This document shows positions 1-10,663 of a stretch of DNA of 64,000 bases, in pieces. The notes beneath the pieces were generated by a model. It saw only the letters and a program-made list of their open reading frames with translations, did no database searches and was not told the origin of the DNA. Where the stretch lies: positions 28,144,745 to 28,208,744 of the forward strand of contig CM075102.1 in NCBI GenBank assembly GCA_037576195.1, given 5' to 3'. The stretch is from Phytoseiulus persimilis. Taxonomy: Eukaryota; Arthropoda; Arachnida; Mesostigmata; Phytoseiidae. The position numbers were made by a program, and so were the translations under genes. Every line of letters starts with the position of its first letter. The stretch's first letter is position 1.

Positions 1-968
1 ATATTCCGGGAAGGAACTGGCGCTGTCACTGGCGAAGGCTTCTCGAGGAGGAAAGTGTTCCGAATGTATGAAACATACATCCGGGATCGTCCGAATTGCT
101 GCTGTCCCTACGGCTTGGCAATGAGGGACTCGGCAGGGCGAAGTCAATGAAATTCATGCGAAGGGGTCCGGATCGCCCTCAAATCACCCGTTCCGAGTCG
201 TCTCTCGCTCAATGATTTCGGTGGAAACTCGAGAATTATTCTCCAGGCTGGTCGCATCTTGGCTGCGCTCGTCGAGGAGTGATAACATCTTGACAAGACC
301 TGTGTCCGAACAAGCTTCACTTTTTGTCCCGAGCAGAATTTCTACCAGTGTGTAGAGCGTCCAGTTTAGCGGAGTAAGAACCTCATGTGGATTCCCTCCC
401 AGCTCCCCATAGCCAAACGACGAAGGAGCAACCTAAAATCGTGTGTCTCCGATGTTCTTCTTCGTGGACCATCATGATACTCGGGAACAGTGTTCTGAGG
501 ACGCTTCCGTGACGAGCGGGATCTACGTGGATCCCGGTAGGGTGGAGACAGTGAGAAGCATCGACGTTCCGCGGTCTAATTCTGATAATAGACAAGCATT
601 TATTAATAGTCGATCGCCGGGATGGCGCATCCTGCGGTGGTCGACCTTAGGTAGACCCCGACGGAACTATTTTGGACGAAACTCAGAGTCTCTGTCGTAG
701 ACTGTGGATCTGGCGAAAATGACAGGGATACCTCCCAGATGTCTTTGGGGCCCGCTTCTGCAATAGGCCGCTCCGGTTAGTTCCTCGGCGACGAATAACC
801 GCGAAACAATATCTAAGATGAGAGTCCATCGGTCAGTCAGAGGCGAGCGCACTAGCCGATAACGAGAACTTGGACTGAGTCTCCACCGGCGTTCGGATCT
901 GGGCTCTCCCGCAGAAACACAGTTCCTGGGAATGCAAAAGATCCACTCATTGTTGACATTAATTCCAG
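1..968. other. No gene recognised; upstream of channel exons
   Basis: Short open frames on both strands resemble no family I know. Any signal-peptide exon of the downstream channel gene must lie here or left of the window, because the first recognisable channel exon begins at 969 after an acceptor and in mid-codon. I could not pick out that 5' exon. Confidence 0.4.
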
Positions 969-3931
969 GCAAACACGCAACGAATTGTCTCACGCGGTGG
1001 TAAAGTCGCTCATCGATCCCGAGAATTACGACGCTAGAATGAGGGCTCCTAGTGGGCCCGACTGCGATCGGAAAACGTGCGACGATAAGCCCGTGCACGT
1101 AAAAGTGAACGTGTTCGTGCGCAGGCTACGCTTCGATCAACCGCAGATGGTAAGTGGTTCGCTCGCCTCAAATCAGGACCACGTGACGTTCAGAAACGGC
1201 TCACATTGGAGCGGATCTGCATTCCACCGTCGCTCGCTGAAAGCGCCCATCTCTTCCGGGATCGGAGAGCTCACGGAGCCGGAGGGTGGTTTCGTTCCAG
1301 AGTAAACTGAGCGGTGCCTAGCAGAGGCGCTTGTCATGGGGCGAGTTGGCGAACTCAGTCCGTTCTATCGGAAAGCAGTATACAGTACAACCTCGATTAT
1401 TTCAACCTCGATCATTTCAACTCTGCGGAACTAGCCGAAGAATGTCGACCGGGAGCGTATTTTTATGTGGAAGATGAATCCATCGTCAATACATCTCGTA
1501 TCATTCTGGAGCGGTTAGCGTTCGAACTCGGACTCTCATCCCCGAATCGGTTGCGGAGTCCAAGAATGTGGATGATATTGTCATCTTTCGATTATTTCAA
1601 CTTTCGATCATTTCAACGTTTTTTTGCATCAATAAGTTGAAATAATCGAGGTTGTACTGTAATTCTATGAACATTCGACGAGGATACACAACTCGATGAA
1701 AGATAGGGATTTCAGAGGAATCCGAGGGGTGGGACCATCGCATAAGCGGACCGTGGTCGTCTTGAAACTCCTTCGATATTGAGTTCTATGTTCAGTCTGT
1801 GCAGTTTCCACGCATCCATGCATCCTCGATCCATTCCCCCATCTTGTGCATCCGTCCGGTCGGGAACCGCAACCCGGATAATAGAACCTTCCGCTTGATC
1901 AGTCGGAAATTATGCCGTCCCGATGTGGTCCGATCAGGCGGATTCCACCACCCATACTAGCGACATTGATCCGAGCCGCGAATTGAGGATCTCCACTGCT
2001 GATACGAAGCTCCCTGAAAAGCTTCGTGCTCTCTCTCTCTCTCTGTCATCCCAGCATAGCTCGCCCCCCCTTGCGAGTTATATTTCAAGAAAGGAGAGAG
2101 TTATCCTGGATCAGCTTGTATGCCATTCTGTCAAGCTCCCTCGCTGCTAACTGGGAGTCAGGGTGTTAGCGGCGATTCTTCTCGGAAGGCGAGAGAGGAA
2201 CCCCATCGGTGTCTCCGAGAGGAACTTTGAGAAATTGACATGGATGTTCCCAAGATTTGGACCCTGCGCCGATACGGGGCCGCTTCAGGAGTGTGGTATA
2301 GCTCAAAAGGAAGGGGCAGCGAAGCCTACTCTTTCCTCGCTCCAGCCTCCTCTTGAACCAGATCATGAGCTAAGCAACCCTTGTGCTCAGCCTCAGGCTG
2401 AATATCTTTGCGATCGGCATGACCACGACTCATTTCGATTTCTGAAAGCTTTTAGATACTCAGCTCACGCTTCGAATGGAATGGAATGATCCTCGCCTAT
2501 CGTACATGAACCAGTCGGAGAATCTTCCTTATGTTCTCTTGGACAAGCCATCAGACATTTGGCTGCCGGACCTATTTCTGTCGTCAGAAGTTCGCACCGA
2601 ACGACACGACTTTCTCATACCGAACGTTTTGATCCGTCTTCGACCGAAAGGGGACGTTCTCTACAGCACCAGGTGACGCTTCCAACATTCTGAGAGCTTC
2701 CGAAGCAGCTTCAATGAACTCGCCCTTGATGTTTGAAAGTTTCGGGAACATCTGACCAGACATGATTGAATTTTACAGAATAAGCTCCAAGCTGAATTGC
2801 ATCATTGATCTTGCGCAGTTCCCGTTCGATTCGCCGATGTGCGAGCTCACCGCGGCCAGTTGTGAGTTCGGGTCTGCTCCCAATTCTTCTTGACGAATGA
2901 TTCGTCACCAGTTTTTCGGATCAAGGACAGCGCTTTCCTTTTCCAGACGCTCACACCACAGAAGACTTGGTTTTCTGGTGGAACGAGACTAATCCCGTGC
3001 AAATCAACATCAAGCAGATCTCGAACGACATTTACCTTGACAGGGTGAGCCGTTCATGGACTTCCGTCTACCCGATGTTGGTCCGGTCGGCCTTTCGTTC
3101 GATATCCCCACAAGCGTGTATCTGACTGACCGGGTGGCCTTGACAAAACATTTATACTCGGGCTGCCAGCGCGTAACGTACTAGAGTCGCTCGACAGGTG
3201 ACAGCAAAGTCGTGCACGTCATCGACCGCAACGGGAGAATACACTTGCATCAAGGCGCAGTTCTTCCTCAAAAGGAGCTTGGGCATTTACGTAGTCAAAG
3301 TTTACGCACCCTGTCTCATCCTGGTGTCGATAACTTACGCCGGATTCTTCGTCAGGGTACGGCGAGTTTCTCGTGTCGGATGATTTGCTCCTTCTACCCT
3401 CGCAGCAGTATGAAGATCTCGAATAACAGAGTATCCGTCTCGTTCGCTTCCAGCACACAGTCACTGCAGTGCGAACGTTATTGCATCTTTTCCCCACTTT
3501 ACTGCTGGCACATTACACATTTTCGTTCGACAAGGACTTGGCCAACACCATGCTGCATCAGTGGGTTATAGGTTGTCTCATCATAGCCGCCGGCTCACTC
3601 CTAGAATTCATCGTCCTCGTCTATATGCACGAGGTGCAGCGGTGCGAAAAGGTTCGTTCGACTCGACTCCGGATGTCCAGCCCCTCCGCCCTCTGAGGGA
3701 TTCATAATTTCGGTGCAATCATCCTCATTCAGGACTAATCGAACAAATCCAAAAACTTGCTCAACTTTCTTCCAGCTGAACAGTCGTGCTGGAGGTTTAG
3801 CGGGAAGCTCTTTCAGAGAAGACGCTAGACAAACTATTCGGCACTACCCTGTCAGCAACCTCGACATCCTTGCACGGGTCGTGTTTTTCATCGTCATCAT
3901 CATCTTCAACCTCGCTTACTTCATCTATTAA
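969..3931 (+). CDS. Cys-loop ligand-gated ion channel subunit (5' incomplete)
   Basis: Subunit of a pentameric plasma-membrane channel of the glycine/GluCl/HisCl/pH-gated anion class. Exons 969-1149, 2449-2672, 2779-2861, 2947-3044, 3198-3356, 3454-3651 and 3776-3931 all have GT-AG borders and compatible phases. Seen: a loop-D strand (LTLRMEWNDPRL), loop A (IWLPDLF), and a Cys-loop with 13 residues between its cysteines (CIIDLAQFPFDSPMC). A second cysteine pair of the glycine-receptor type (CTSSTATGEYTC) precedes M1 (IYVVKVYAPCLILVSI). M3 (HQWVIGCLIIAAGSLLEF) and a C-terminal M4 ending YFIY follow. The intracellular loop is short, about 38 residues. Odd: the segment where M2 must lie lacks the usual Pro-Ala-Arg motif. 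The first coding exon with the signal peptide is missing. The first intron (1.3 kb) carries a MITE. Ligand and ion selectivity cannot be read from the sequence. Confidence 0.85.
1381..1661. mobile_element. pogo/Tigger-like MITE in channel intron 1
   Basis: Terminal inverted repeats of about 27 bp start CAGTACAACCTCGATTATTT at 1383 and mirror the end at 1659. TA dinucleotides flank both ends (1381-1382 and 1660-1661), as expected for Tc1/mariner-superfamily insertion. The terminal motif resembles TIRs of pogo/Tigger transposons. Subterminal copies of a TCGATYATTTCAAC motif occur inside both ends. At 277 bp with no transposase it is non-autonomous. Confidence 0.8.
2029..2044. repeat. (CT)n microsatellite
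   Basis: A short CT run in the first channel intron; no function inferred. Confidence 0.7.
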
Positions 3932-4240
3932 ATCTTCTCCAGATGGATTCACCACAAGAATGTCGAACGGGTCAGATAATCAACTCGAACCTCCTTGTTA
4001 TCAGTACGTTTCAATCACCACTGCCAATTCCTCTCATTCGACGTGGGGAACGGCTTGTGTATTCAATGTTGATTGTGTGCCGCGTCCCAGGATAATCGTG
4101 ACTACGATTTCCGACTCATGGAAAGAGCACGTTCCGCATCACGTCGTTAGTACAAATCGCGTGAACGTACTGTGAAAGAAGTTCCATGTAGAGCGTATCG
4201 GGAGCATGACTTAGGTATTCGATTGAAGGAGCTCGGAACC

Positions 4241-4246
4241 AATAAA
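4241..4246 (+). promoter_or_regulatory. Possible poly(A) signal of channel gene
   Basis: AATAAA lies about 310 nt after the channel stop codon. Position and orientation fit, but no other evidence links it to the transcript. Confidence 0.4.
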
Positions 4247-5503
4247 GACAAGTCGGAACACTCAATGATTGAAGGCTTCGACCACTGTTCAGGTTGAGCA
4301 GCTCCCCCAATTTCCGTCCGCCTGCGTTGTTGCAAAGCTGCGCACCATAAATGACTCTCATCGTTCGATCTAACCTCGGGAGAAGCATTCTAGTCGCAGT
4401 ATTCTCACCTCGGCCCCACATTGCAAGGCTCGTCTTCCATAGCTATCCGGTCGGCTCAGTTCTGATTCGACGCTCCTCATCGATCCGGATCTCTACTGTC
4501 GCCACCAGGTCGACGGCCACGGACCAAGAGTAGCTGGTGACGTATTTCGAGGGCTCAATCTCAGACTGAGCCAATTTCCATGTTGTCCTCTGGGACCAGA
4601 TGGCTCGAGGTCGTATTGGTTCGAACATCTTCCAGCTCCCCCTTCGCGAGTATAGAGCCGCTTGAAAGAGGAAGCGTTCAGCCTGGCTACAGGATAACTC
4701 GCGAAAATTCTCGAATGTCTGCGGCGTTTCGTTCGAACTCGGCTGTGAGACGCAGTGTAGCGGGGGCACTATATGTTGACATCGACGCCTGTTGTGCTGG
4801 AGATTTATGTGGTGAGTTTGACGACCAATCGGGTTTTCAAATCACCAAGGTCAAATTTTACCGCTGTTTGGACTCTGGCAACGCATTCATTCTTGATGCA
4901 AGTTTTAGGTACGCAGGACGCTCCTTTCCTCATTATCGTGTCTGCCTCCGATATACCTTTCCATCCAACATTTAGCGATGATTCTCCGTTGATTGTGAGA
5001 GAGAACGTCAAGGGATTCTCTCTCTGGCTTTCGTTGTGTTTTCACCGGAAATTCAGAAGCCTCCAACGGAGATCACGTTTATGGTACACGTTTAGCCCAT
5101 CACATTGGACCCGCTTGAGGATGGAATTCCATTTCAAAAAGGCTGACCGAGTCAAAACAACTTCTCCACCTTCGAGTTTGGCTTCACCATTTTCCGAATC
5201 AGAAAACGAAAGTCTCCGTAAGAGACTCGTCGTTAGGGATTCCCTCTTTGGGAGCTTCCGAGAGAGTATCTTCCGGGCAAAAGTTTGCAACGGTGATGGG
5301 GGGGGGGGGGGGGGTGAGTGGCTTTTATGGGGAGAAGGATTCATAGCAATACATGCAGCGGAACACTTCGCTCAAGGGTTTGTGTATCTACACCTCTGAT
5401 AGGTGGCAAACGTCACTCAGGGCTCCGGCCAAAACCGCTGCGTGGTCTTGCTTATAGGCCCCGGTGTCTTCTGCGGGATGTGCCTCTCACTGATATAATC
5501 CGG

Positions 5504-5602
5504 AGGCGAGTTCGGAGCCAGGCTAGTTCTTACCAGAGGCGAGTTCGGAGCCAGGCTAGTTCTTACCAGAGGCGAGTTCGGAGCCAGGCTAGTTCTTACC
5601 AG
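5504..5602. repeat. 33-bp tandem repeat, three copies
   Basis: Three essentially identical copies of a 33-bp unit starting AGGCGAGTTCGGAGCCAGGC, followed by a partial fourth (AGGCG). The period is a multiple of three, so an 11-residue repeat reads open on the + strand. The sequence around it shows no other sign of coding. Confidence 0.9.
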
Positions 5603-5885
5603 AGGCGTCTACCGGCTGACTCCAGCAATGAACAGTGTTCATAAAATCATGAGGAAAACTGGATTCGCATGTTGGACGAATGTCATGTCTGATAGCGTTC
5701 GTGAAAGCTTCGAGAATACATGAAAGTGTCCTCTCTTTTTTTCAGCAATCGGTCTCGGGATGTCGTACGAAAATATTAGATAAAGCCAATGATGAAACCC
5801 GGTCTTCTATGTCTTGAACACTGTGGACTGAATTGAATTGAGTACCTTCTCGGAAAGACATCCAAGGTTTACGAGAGCAACGTAG

Positions 5886-5891
5886 TTTATT
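5886..5891 (-). promoter_or_regulatory. Poly(A) signal of small heat-shock gene
   Basis: AATAAA on the minus strand, about 150 nt beyond the stop codon at 6040, a normal 3' UTR length. Confidence 0.55.
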
Positions 5892-6039
5892 TCTAGCAAG
5901 TTCCAAGCAATCTCGCCAATGTACAGTTTTCACACTCATTCTAGTACACACACTGCCTGGGATAACACGTAATACCGACGGGTTTTATCCTAGGCTTCGA
6001 ACTCAGCTACAGTCTACACGATAAGGATCGAGGCTCACA

Positions 6040-6679
6040 TCATGAGTCGATTTTCTTCGTATCAGCGCTCCCGTCACTCCTGTCGATATTCAGCTTTATT
6101 TGGTTCGGACCCCGCGCGGTGAGTCCCTTCAACGGGGCTTCGATCCTGAGAACGCCTTCATGGGTGTCGACGATAGCCTCCATCTTCTCGAAATCCACTT
6201 CATCGAGTTTCAACTCCTCATGGAACTCGCTGACTGAACTGAAGTTTTGCTTCTTCGTTTCAAAGCGGAAGGATACACTCAAGCGATCGTCCTTCAGGGA
6301 TATCTGTAAAGCGCAACGAGAGGATCAGTACTCGGAGTTTGAGTCCTTGCCTGTGATTCCTCAAACGGGCAGTCGTCAATCAGATTCGCACCAGAGTATT
6401 TCTACTCACTTTGACATCATCTGGCTTAACGCCTTCTGGAAGACCCATTTGTGCAACAAGTTTCCCATTGTTTTCATGCAGATGGAGTTTAGACTCGAAA
6501 TCGCCGAACAAATCACGATTCCTCACGAATGGGCGGCTGAGCACCATCGGTTGGCTGAAGAAGTCATCCATGAGTCGATTCAGGGCCCGGAATTCTGCCG
6601 GCAAACTCGTGTGACGGGAACGAGCAGCGAGACACCTGGACACTGCTGGTCGAAGACGGCTTAGCTGACGGGCAAACAT
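6040..6679 (-). CDS. Small heat-shock protein (alpha-crystallin domain)
   Basis: ATP-independent chaperone that holds unfolding proteins. Two exons, 6679-6410 and 6303-6040, joined in phase 0 across a 106-bp intron (donor GTGAGT, acceptor TTTACAG), give 177 residues, normal for the family. The alpha-crystallin domain covers about residues 68-150: an early strand (KLVAQMGLPEGVKPDDVKIS), a core (DDRLSVSFRFE) and the hallmark GVLRIEAPL near its end. Residues 1-25 carry seven arginines and no acidic residue (starts MFARQLSRLRPAVSRCLAAR). This is typical of a mitochondrial presequence, so a mitochondrial sHSP analogous to fly Hsp22 is inferred. A TATA box and a possible heat-shock-element array lie upstream. 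Metazoan sHSPs diverge quickly, so no orthologue is named. Confidence 0.9.
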
Positions 6680-6804
6680 TATGCTTCGTTGAAACTATGC
6701 ACTGCACTTTGAATGCGGCAGGTCACTTCTGAATGCTCCGAAGTAGGCGCTCGGAATCTCGGTGTTTCTGAGGCAATGGATGACCACCGCGCGGAGGCCA
6801 GGCG

Positions 6805-6875
6805 CTTATATACTGCAAGAAGCGCCATCTAGTGAGCGCTAGAGAATTCAAGTTGGTTCGCGAGAGATCGAGAAA
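6805..6875 (-). promoter_or_regulatory. Probable sHSP promoter: TATA box and HSE-like array
   Basis: On the minus strand TATATAAG (6812-6805) lies about 125 bp upstream of the sHSP ATG, placing a start site near 6780. Further upstream, 6846-6875 reads as six contiguous 5-mers with cores TTC, GTT, TTC, GAG, ATC, GAA. That is a degenerate form of the alternating GAA/TTC heat-shock element. The TATA box is convincing; the HSE is an inference. Confidence 0.45.
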
Positions 6876-9800
6876 CTACTGTCGCCCCTCACGCTCGAAT
6901 CTGCAGAATCATATGTAACTAAAATCTGAAACATAAGGGACTACTTTTTCAACCGTAATACTCAGAATTCCCAGTCATCGATGGAATTGCGAACATCTGG
7001 AAAAAACGTTGCTACATAGTGCAAAATTATTTGGATTCACATCCGTGCACACAACCGAGATTTCCAGCAATATTTTCAGTGGAGAAAGTAGTCCCTAGTC
7101 TCCCACATTTTAGGGAACATGGAGAATTTCTTCCAGCGTATCCTCATACGAAACGCAATGGTGTAGCTGGAATAGCAACGGGCCTCAGTCCGGTGCGACC
7201 CGAATTCCCGTAGAAGATCTTTCCTCGCACTATTCGATAGATTCAAAGTTCTCGATCCTCGTCTGGATGCGACGGAGACTGCGTGGCCTCGAGTTGATTG
7301 CTGTCTTCAGGAATGCTCAGCGAACGCTTATGTTCCCGATCGTCAGAACCGTACTGCGCTTGCTTTGCCATCCCGAGACGGAAGGACTCTGGGGCAGACA
7401 TCGGAAGCTCAGAACAGGTCCAGCTATCCAAATCTCATTGAGGTAAAATTCCGTTTATATACTGGGAATCTACTTCAGGGAATCAAGCTCCGAATGCCAT
7501 CCCTGTAATTTTATGTCCACACTTAGATTTCGCGCGGGAGCCATCCACAGCAGGGCAATCTCCATGGTCACTAGTGGGCCTTGCAGACATTACCCACAAT
7601 CGATCAGTTTCAAAGTTTCAAGCTCAAATGGATGATTTCAAATGGGAACTTGAACAAAACAAAGTTTTATTCGATGTGATGCGAGGTGACTTAGTTTGGA
7701 TGTTTCTATGTATTTGTAGTTTACGAAGAGCTAACAAGGCTCCTAGCTCACACGCGCCAGTTGACCGCTCATGGCAGTTCACTTCGATCATGGACCTCTT
7801 TCACGATCGCTCCCCACTTGGTCGTCTCATTCCTGGTATCACAAAGGCAGAAGTTCCGGTGGAGTGGCAACTCGATCACATCTACCTGTCTTTCTCCTTC
7901 GATATAGAGATTTGAACTCCGCAAGACGAAAATGTCGTCAAGCGTGCTTGCCCTCAGAAATCCTCGTTCCTCACGCAGCAGTGATCGAAGCGCGCCAAAG
8001 TAGCGCTCGGCTCGGAACGATGTCGGCGAGATCGATCGTAGATTTTTCGATACCGTTCGAGGAGAGGTCCCGGACTTCCTCCTGGTACGAGGAGAGCGAA
8101 AACTTGCCGTAGACTCTGTGAAGTGGAGGATTGCCTCTGATTCAGGGTATTTCGAGTTCAAGTCAAGCAGCGCACGACAATCCCAACCTTCCAGAGGCGT
8201 ACCCAGGGGTGGTTGGATGGACCATGCCTTCCCCCCTCCGAAAAAAACTCGTCGATCAGAAAGGTGTGTCGTAACCTACTTCCATGGATGGAAGTATCTC
8301 GTGAAGATTCAGTCATATCAGGAATATCCTCACAGGTTTGAAAACTTTGTTGACCGCGTCATGAAAAGCCCGCGACGTTAGTGATAATCATCATCACATC
8401 CCTCCGAAAAAAACTCGTCGATCAGAAAGGTGTGTCATAACCTACTTCCATGGATGGAAGTATCTCGTGAAGATTCAGTCATATCAGGAATATCCTCACA
8501 GGTTTGAAAACTTCGTTGACCGCGTCATGAAAAGCCCGCGACGATATAAATAATCATCATCACATCCCTCGCCCCCCCTCCAAAAAAAAACTGGGTACGC
8601 CCCTGCATGCTTCGTCGACACTCATGCCAATGAGGGGAGGGGCCCTGGTCCTGAAAACCGCGGTCAACAACCGCAAGTCCTGCGGTTGGCGGTAACAAGT
8701 GCTCCTGGTGGCTACAGTTATACATACGCCGTAGTTTCTCGAAGGTTCCACCTCTCTCTGGTCCGCCTGCCACAGCCTCCAGTCCGCCTCGAAGAATCGC
8801 TGTCAGGGCAGTAAGCAGTCGAGAAGCCGTTGAATAACAGAGCATATCGCTTAAGCTTCCATGTGATTCAGGTGGTCGCCCAGAGCGCCATGCAGAGCGA
8901 TTCCCAACTGCTGTCTCTATGACTCGAGTGAGAGTTTAAATCTCAGGGAGAGTTAGGAATTGGAGGATGCAGATTTGGAATTGCTGGAAAGCTGGATCAA
9001 CCAAGTCGGACGAACGCACCAGCCGTCAAGGTGATTCGGAAAGCCGTGTTGGGGATCTTCCAACTCTGTTCTTCCGCCGACGCTACGCTGAATCTTGCGA
9101 ACTGTTCCAATGCATCAAATACCTGCTGAGAATGAGGGATCGTTTCGACCGTCGAGGTAGAACCTACTTTTCTCGGTTGCATGCTGCTGAGTACCTCCAG
9201 TACAAGAGGCCAGGTCTCCACTTCACACCTTTCCGGACCGAAGTTCCAATCGGGGTTGTCAAGGCAGCTGTGTATTCTGCTTGTTCCCTGGAGAGATCTG
9301 TTGAACATCATCATGATCGAAATTCAAACTGAATATGCGCATCTGGCGATCGTGAATCTTTGAGGGAATTCGACATCTCCCTTGCTCTCGGAGTCCATAA
9401 CTTGGGCAATTAGTTTCCGATTTAAGCAAATCAGGGAACGTTGCAGCGGACGCTACGTTTCTCTGACCTATCGATCAGCTCGATATTGACGGGGTTTCGT
9501 CGAAATTGAGTGGACGCTCCATGTTTTGCCTGTTACCGAACTCTGGGAGGCTCCAAAACGTGACAAAATCGAATTTCGAAGCTATGTTGCTGCGGAATGT
9601 CCAACCATACCAGGGAGATAGTTTGGCCGGAGTCTCAAGTCAATACTTCCCGTCCCGACCATTGGTAACATACTCATCGAAGAGGACTGTTTAGTCGATT
9701 CCAACCAAGCTAGATCAATAATTTGACACTGAGAGCAGAATCCATAGCCCATGTTGGCTTTCCTGCTTCTTCCAAACAACGTGAACCATTGAATGAAACG

Positions 9801-10315
9801 TTCTGCACCGAACTCTGCTTTCGGTGTCAAGTTATCGATTCGGCTCCGTTTGAATCGATTGTGAGGGCCGATGATCAGGATCGAAAGTGCCGACTCGGAA
9901 CCCCATGGGTGAAATAGAAAATGTGGAGCGTGCACTTCAACTTGACATAACTATGCTACTATTGAGCCGAGTAGCGAGTGAAGGAGGAGGGACACGAACC
10001 CCATCCTTCCAGCTCCCTACTGCTCCTTCATTTCTCAGGATCGTGAGCGGTTCGGTCGAGTTATTGTCTCCGAAATCAACTAGGAAGAACTGTCTGGTTC
10101 AAGGGGCTACCCGACTAGAATCTATTTCCACTCCAAACAACTGCTTCATTGAGGTTCACGAGCGACTCGCTCCCTGCATGGTGTTCACGAACAGCTACAT
10201 GAGTGATGGATCCACCGAAATATCGCATCGTACGAGTCTTGAATCCTCGCCATGTCTAGTACGACGAACGAGTCTTCCGAACAATTCATGAGTTATTCAC
10301 ATTCTTGCGGGGACA
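6876..10315. other. Intergenic, no gene recognised
   Basis: Apart from the hAT-like element at 8192-8605, this stretch holds only scattered open frames. Minus-strand frames at 8997-9314 and 9582-9935 are the most protein-like, but match no family I recognise and have no convincing splice links. Confidence 0.4.
8192..8605. mobile_element. hAT-like non-autonomous element with internal duplication
   Basis: Terminal inverted repeats CAGAGGCGTACCCAG (8192-8206) and, read on the minus strand from 8605, CAGGGGCGTACCCAG match at 14 of 15 positions. They have the CAGNGGCG form common at hAT ends. The flanking octamers CAACCTTC (8184-8191) and CATGCTTC (8606-8613) agree at six of eight bases, fitting a decayed 8-bp hAT target duplication. 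Inside, a 166-bp unit is tandemly duplicated (8241-8406 and 8407-8572) with few differences. No transposase frame is present. Confidence 0.75.
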
Positions 10316-10321
10316 TTTATT
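10316..10321 (-). promoter_or_regulatory. Possible poly(A) signal of Nup85
   Basis: Minus-strand AATAAA about 340 nt past the Nup85 stop codon. Confidence 0.45.
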
Positions 10322-10663
10322 TTCATAATAGGCATGACAATATTTGGCGACGACGCGTCTATACATTCGAATCCTTCTTGTGTCACCAGACTTGTATCGA
10401 ATCGCCCGATCTTCCTTGGCGCGTTGAGCATCTTCTAGAGTTGGAAATGCTGGTTCGTGGTTTGCATGAGTCCGAGTAATGATTGAGCCATTTTCTTGCT
10501 CGCCGCGAAATTGAGCCGATCCAGCACGGGTTTCTTCAACTCAGTCGGGCGATCTTTGAGAACACGCTAATTGGGAAGCAATCGACATGAGTTCACTGGA
10601 TCCCGCTACGAACTCTGCCCAACGGGCAGACTTCTGTCATGGCGAACGAGAATATTCCATTCA

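Larger units (their letters stand above)
3932..6039. other. Intergenic: channel 3' region, repeats
   Basis: Holds a G homopolymer of about 14 bases near 5299-5312, a 33-bp tandem repeat and the 3' region of the small heat-shock gene. A 208-codon open frame at 4773-5399 begins with a stretch vaguely like the first beta-strands of a Cys-loop receptor, but lacks the following hallmarks. I do not call it a gene. Confidence 0.4.

Noticed and set aside
4773..5399. 208-codon frame starting with a receptor-like strand
   Set aside because: Lacks the Cys-loop, loop-A and transmembrane hallmarks, and runs through a poly-G tract; at most a distant relic.
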